A program made the position numbers and the translations under genes. From UBA1858 sp965262455 (lineage in GTDB: Bacteria > Pseudomonadota > Gammaproteobacteria > UBA4575), in assembly GCA_965262455.1 (NCBI GenBank), contig CBDHFH010000008.1, forward strand, positions 62,001 through 126,000: DNA of 64,000 bases. The letters are read 5' to 3'. Shown here piece after piece: positions 61,824-64,000 of the stretch (position 1 is the stretch's first letter; each line of letters opens with the position of its first letter). The notes below the pieces were generated by a model, which searched no databases, was not told the DNA's origin, and saw nothing but the letters and a program-made list of their open reading frames with translations.

Positions 61824-62597
61824 ATGAACACTTTACGTAATGTTTTTAATACAGCAATTGTGCTATCGGCTATAGGATTAAATGCCTCTCATGCTGTCAC
61901 GGTAGATTTTGATACTGAGTATTTAAATGTTGAGGGTCTGGCAGATAATTTTATTACCGCTAACCCATTTGATCCGATTGAGAATACATCTGGTGTGAAC
62001 TTTGTTGGTGGTGCAGTCACCTTTTCAGGTGGCGTGATCCTCAGAGATCCCGCAAATACGGATACTGATCCGATGGCGCCAACATTTTTTCCAGGCGTTT
62101 ATTTTGGTACTGCGTTCTCACCAACAACATCGATTAACGAAGTAGGTTATGCCAATCCACTCACTATTAACATTGATGCTAGTGAAAATTTCACCAATGT
62201 CAGCGGCTTACTGCTAAGTGGTTTAAATACTAATGCGCCTGAGTACACCGGAATGGAGCTTGCGAGTTATGAGGTTAGTTTCTTTAACGATAATACCTTG
62301 TTAGGGACTGATAGCACGGGGGGTGTCGATTTTACTGATACTGCAACATTTGAATTCGACTCTTTCTCTATGGAAAGTGCAATCTTTGGTGCAGCTATTA
62401 CACGTGTAGAAATCATGGCGAATCCATTTGACTTAAATTCGATGGATTCAATTATTCAGAATGAATGGGACTTTTTATTAGACTTCGTTAATTTCGAAGC
62501 GGGTATGAATCCAGTGCCTGTTCCTGCGGCACTGCCTTTATTTATTAGTGCGCTTGTGGGTGGCTTTGTTATTGCTCGACCTAAGAAAAAGAATTAA
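61824..62597 (+). CDS. VPLPA/PEP-CTERM-type exported protein
   Basis: A 257-residue protein with a Sec signal peptide (cleavage near NASHAVTVDFD) and a C-terminal sorting tail: VPVPAALPLFISALVGGF, then a basic end RPKKKN. This is the tripartite short motif, hydrophobic helix and basic cluster of exosortase substrates, close to the VPLPA-CTERM form. The middle is acidic and beta-rich (GGAVTFSGGVILRD, ASYEVSFFNDNTLLGTD), without cysteine. I chose the ATG at 61824 because it directly precedes the signal sequence; an upstream start would add 23 residues. No exosortase gene is in the window. Confidence 0.72.
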   Translation: MNTLRNVFNTAIVLSAIGLNASHAVTVDFDTEYLNVEGLADNFITANPFDPIENTSGVNFVGGAVTFSGGVILRDPANTDTDPMAPTFFPGVYFGTAFSPTTSINEVGYANPLTINIDASENFTNVSGLLLSGLNTNAPEYTGMELASYEVSFFNDNTLLGTDSTGGVDFTDTATFEFDSFSMESAIFGAAITRVEIMANPFDLNSMDSIIQNEWDFLLDFVNFEAGMNPVPVPAALPLFISALVGGFVIARPKKKN

Positions 62598-62622
62598 AAA
62601 ATCAACTTCAAATTAGTCGATT

Positions 62623-62650
62623 ATTGCTTAAGTCGAGCAATTAAAACTAT
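62623..62650. terminator. Weak bidirectional terminator candidate
   Basis: Between the convergent VPLPA-CTERM and soxZ genes, ATTGCT (62623-62628) and AGCAAT (62636-62641) form a six-base stem followed by an A/T-rich tract. The stem is short, so the call is tentative. Confidence 0.3.
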
Positions 62651-62651
62651 T

Positions 62652-62972
62652 TTATTTTTGCTTGATTTGAGTTTCCCCAGCACCTGTCGCGCCAAGATTG
62701 TCTTTCCATTCAAGCTTGATTGTATCGCCTGCAGCACCACCTTTAATTTTAAAGGATAAGTATGGGTTCTTGGAAATACCTGTGCCCCAGTTGGCGTTCA
62801 GTACTGCGTTGTCATTGTGCATAACAACAACTTCTTGAATATATTCAGCAGGGACTAATTCACCTGTCTCTTTATCTTTACGCGCACCAGTTTCCATTGG
62901 ATGAGTCATGAGTGCTTTTACAGTAGTAATCCCATCTTTCAGGCTGGCTCTAATTTTTACTTTCTTTTCCAT
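62652..62972 (-). CDS. soxZ: Thiosulfate oxidation carrier complex protein SoxZ
   Basis: Immunoglobulin-fold partner of SoxY in the periplasmic Sox pathway of thiosulfate oxidation. The 106-residue protein has no signal peptide, as expected, because it is exported with SoxY through the Tat system. Typical segments are KIRASLKDGITTVKALMTHP then METGARKD, and YLSFKIKGGAAGDTIKLEWKD. It follows soxY after 20 bases. Confidence 0.95.
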   Translation of the reverse strand: MEKKVKIRASLKDGITTVKALMTHPMETGARKDKETGELVPAEYIQEVVVMHNDNAVLNANWGTGISKNPYLSFKIKGGAAGDTIKLEWKDNLGATGAGETQIKQK

Positions 62973-62992
62973 GTTTATTCCTTATGTCGATG

Positions 62993-63445
62993 TTATGCGC
63001 AGCCGCCTGCGGTGACTTTGACAGATTGTTTGGCGATGAACTTGCCGTCTGCAGTTTCTACAATGGCAATCACATCTGATGTCTCACGCATCTTCACACG
63101 AGTTGAGATTGAAGCTTCAATGTTTTCATTGATAAAGAAGGTGGAGATATAAGGGCGTGGATTATGTTCGACTAAAACACTAATCGTTTTTACATTCTCC
63201 ATGTCCGTTGAAATTGTAATAGGTACGGTTGCCCCGTTGCTTGCTATCTCAGGTGCGTCAATAGTGATGTCTCCTTCCTGAGGTTCGACGCCACCCGTGA
63301 CGATAGAAAATGCTTCAGCATATTCCGTTGTATCAAAAGATGCGGCTGGCCATTCTGCCAATACGCTTTTTGCGAAACCTGAAAGAGTAGTAAATATGGC
63401 ACCTAAAGAGCCAACTTTAATTGCATGTCGTCGTGATATTTTCAT
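62993..63445 (-). CDS. soxY: Thiosulfate oxidation carrier protein SoxY
   Basis: Carries sulfur intermediates on its C-terminal cysteine as a swinging arm. The 150-residue precursor has a Tat signal (SRRHAIKVGSLG, RR at 5-6; cleavage near VLAEWP). The core has the SoxY pattern DITIDAPEIASNGATVPITI and the final segment VKVTAGGCA. The arm ends at Cys149-Ala150 rather than the usual GGCGG. soxAX, soxB and soxCD are not in the window. Confidence 0.93.
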   Translation of the reverse strand: MKISRRHAIKVGSLGAIFTTLSGFAKSVLAEWPAASFDTTEYAEAFSIVTGGVEPQEGDITIDAPEIASNGATVPITISTDMENVKTISVLVEHNPRPYISTFFINENIEASISTRVKMRETSDVIAIVETADGKFIAKQSVKVTAGGCA

Positions 63446-63489
63446 AATTTCCCGTATATTTTGTGTGGTATATTGCTAGCTAAGCGGAG

Positions 63490-63502
63490 CGTATTTTATA
63501 CG
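63490..63502. promoter_or_regulatory. Palindrome in the soxY promoter region
   Basis: CGTAT-TTT-ATACG is perfectly symmetric in its five-base arms and lies 45 bases upstream of soxY. On the minus strand it overlaps a TATAAA box with TTAGCA 16 bases before it. The arms equal those of the palindrome at 3444-3456. Confidence 0.35.
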
Positions 63503-63526
63503 TAACTCCAAAAATATGCTAAGTAT

Positions 63527-64000
63527 CTACTTATGTTTCTTCTGAAACTCCTTTAACAGCTCTTTTTTTGCTTGTATTCGAGCTTTGCTATGTTGATCGA
63601 TACCTGTTTGACGCTCAGCTATGAGTAAATGTTCCATTGCTGTGGTTAATCTTGCGTGCATTAGGTCATAATTTGCCAATGCTTCGTGGCTGCGCCAAGG
63701 CTGGCCCGCTTTATTAGCGGCATTGGCGCGTAAACGCTCAATAGCTGGGTTGCCAGTAATATCCTCAGAAATAATGTCCAGTTTGTCCAGAGCAGCTTTC
63801 GGGTTTTTATTTTCCAGCAAAGCGGTTGCGAGATAGTAAATCACTGCTTGATTTTGTGGATATAATGCATCCAAATCTTGCAACAATTTGACGGCTTGGT
63901 CTATTTGTCGATCAATAATGAGCGCTTGTGCTTTGGCGATAGCGACTGGAAAACGCTCATTTTCTGATGCCTCAATTTTTTCCAGAGCGGCGACAGATTG
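63527..64000 (-). CDS. bepA: C-terminal part of beta-barrel assembly-enhancing protease BepA (M48, TPR)
   Basis: The frame is open from the window edge at 64000 and reads QSVAALEKIEASENERFPVA at its visible start, so the protein begins outside. The 157 visible residues form the TPR region of an M48 family protease: AKAQALIIDRQIDQAVKLLQ, NQAVIYYLATALLENKNPKA, and the typical BepA end GQPWRSHEALANYDLMHARL then AMEHLLIAERQTG. BepA degrades or helps assemble outer-membrane proteins such as LptD. The metalloprotease domain with HEXXH is not visible. It lies just downstream of soxYZ's divergent promoter region, same strand. Confidence 0.85.
   Translation of the reverse strand, partial: QSVAALEKIEASENERFPVAIAKAQALIIDRQIDQAVKLLQDLDALYPQNQAVIYYLATALLENKNPKAALDKLDIISEDITGNPAIERLRANAANKAGQPWRSHEALANYDLMHARLTTAMEHLLIAERQTGIDQHSKARIQAKKELLKEFQKKHK

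Noticed and set aside
62901..63152. 83-residue plus-strand frame across the soxZ-soxY junction
   Set aside because: Shadow of the two well-supported minus-strand sox genes.

Overview
The window is 64 kb of bacterial chromosome, moderately AT-rich and densely packed. It reads as a gammaproteobacterium that oxidises reduced sulfur. Gammaproteobacterial signs are the runs leuS-lptE-holA-nadD-rsfS-rlmH-maf-rng-yhdP-nit-tldD, aspS-nudB-yebC-ruvCAB-ybgC-tolQRAB-pal-cpoB-queE-queC, and purMN opposite a pgsA-like gene and hda. Sulfur metabolism is indicated by soxYZ, a DsrE2-like sulfur carrier and a YeeE/YedE thiosulfate-type permease. I cannot name a genus.

Layout. 1-23 kb is housekeeping: the end of leuS (with a one-base frameshift near its 3' end), LPS assembly (lptE), DNA polymerase III delta (holA), proline (proA), NAD (nadD), ribosome factors (rsfS, rlmH), maf, RNase G, the very large AsmA-like yhdP, a nitrilase, TldD/TldE, then on the minus strand DUF3108, purN and purM, followed by a pgsA-like gene, hda, DUF2069, wrbA and yfgD.

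23.2-36.4 kb is a visibly more AT-rich surface-polysaccharide locus: four family-4 glycosyltransferases, a Wzx flippase, a Wzy polymerase, a secreted protein that looks like a GH56 TIM-barrel glycosidase, an acyltransferase, two methyltransferases, and gmd + fcl, which make GDP-L-fucose. No initiating sugar transferase, chain-length regulator or outer-membrane exporter is present, so those must lie elsewhere.

36.4-55.6 kb returns to core functions: sucCD, an NlpC/P60 lipoprotein, rlmD, fmdB-DUF502-aspS, a PilW/PilF-like TPR lipoprotein, nudB, yebC, ruvCAB, the complete Tol-Pal operon and two queuosine genes. A gene-free 302-bp spacer between cpoB and queE is built almost entirely of nested inverted repeats and can fold into a branched structure.

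55.7-64 kb is the most unusual part. A DsrE2-like protein is followed by two exported, extremely methionine-rich proteins, one with a C-terminal DUF302 domain and one with a CXXCH haem-type motif beside MMNPM repeats, and then by a YeeE/YedE permease. I infer a periplasmic sulfur and/or metal/electron handling module. It is followed by tRNA-Lys, a DUF2937 protein, a protein with three VanZ-like modules, a VPLPA/PEP-CTERM-type exported protein, soxYZ on the minus strand and the C-terminal part of bepA.

Limits: all family calls come from reading motifs and gene order. No database search, structure prediction or composition calculation was run.
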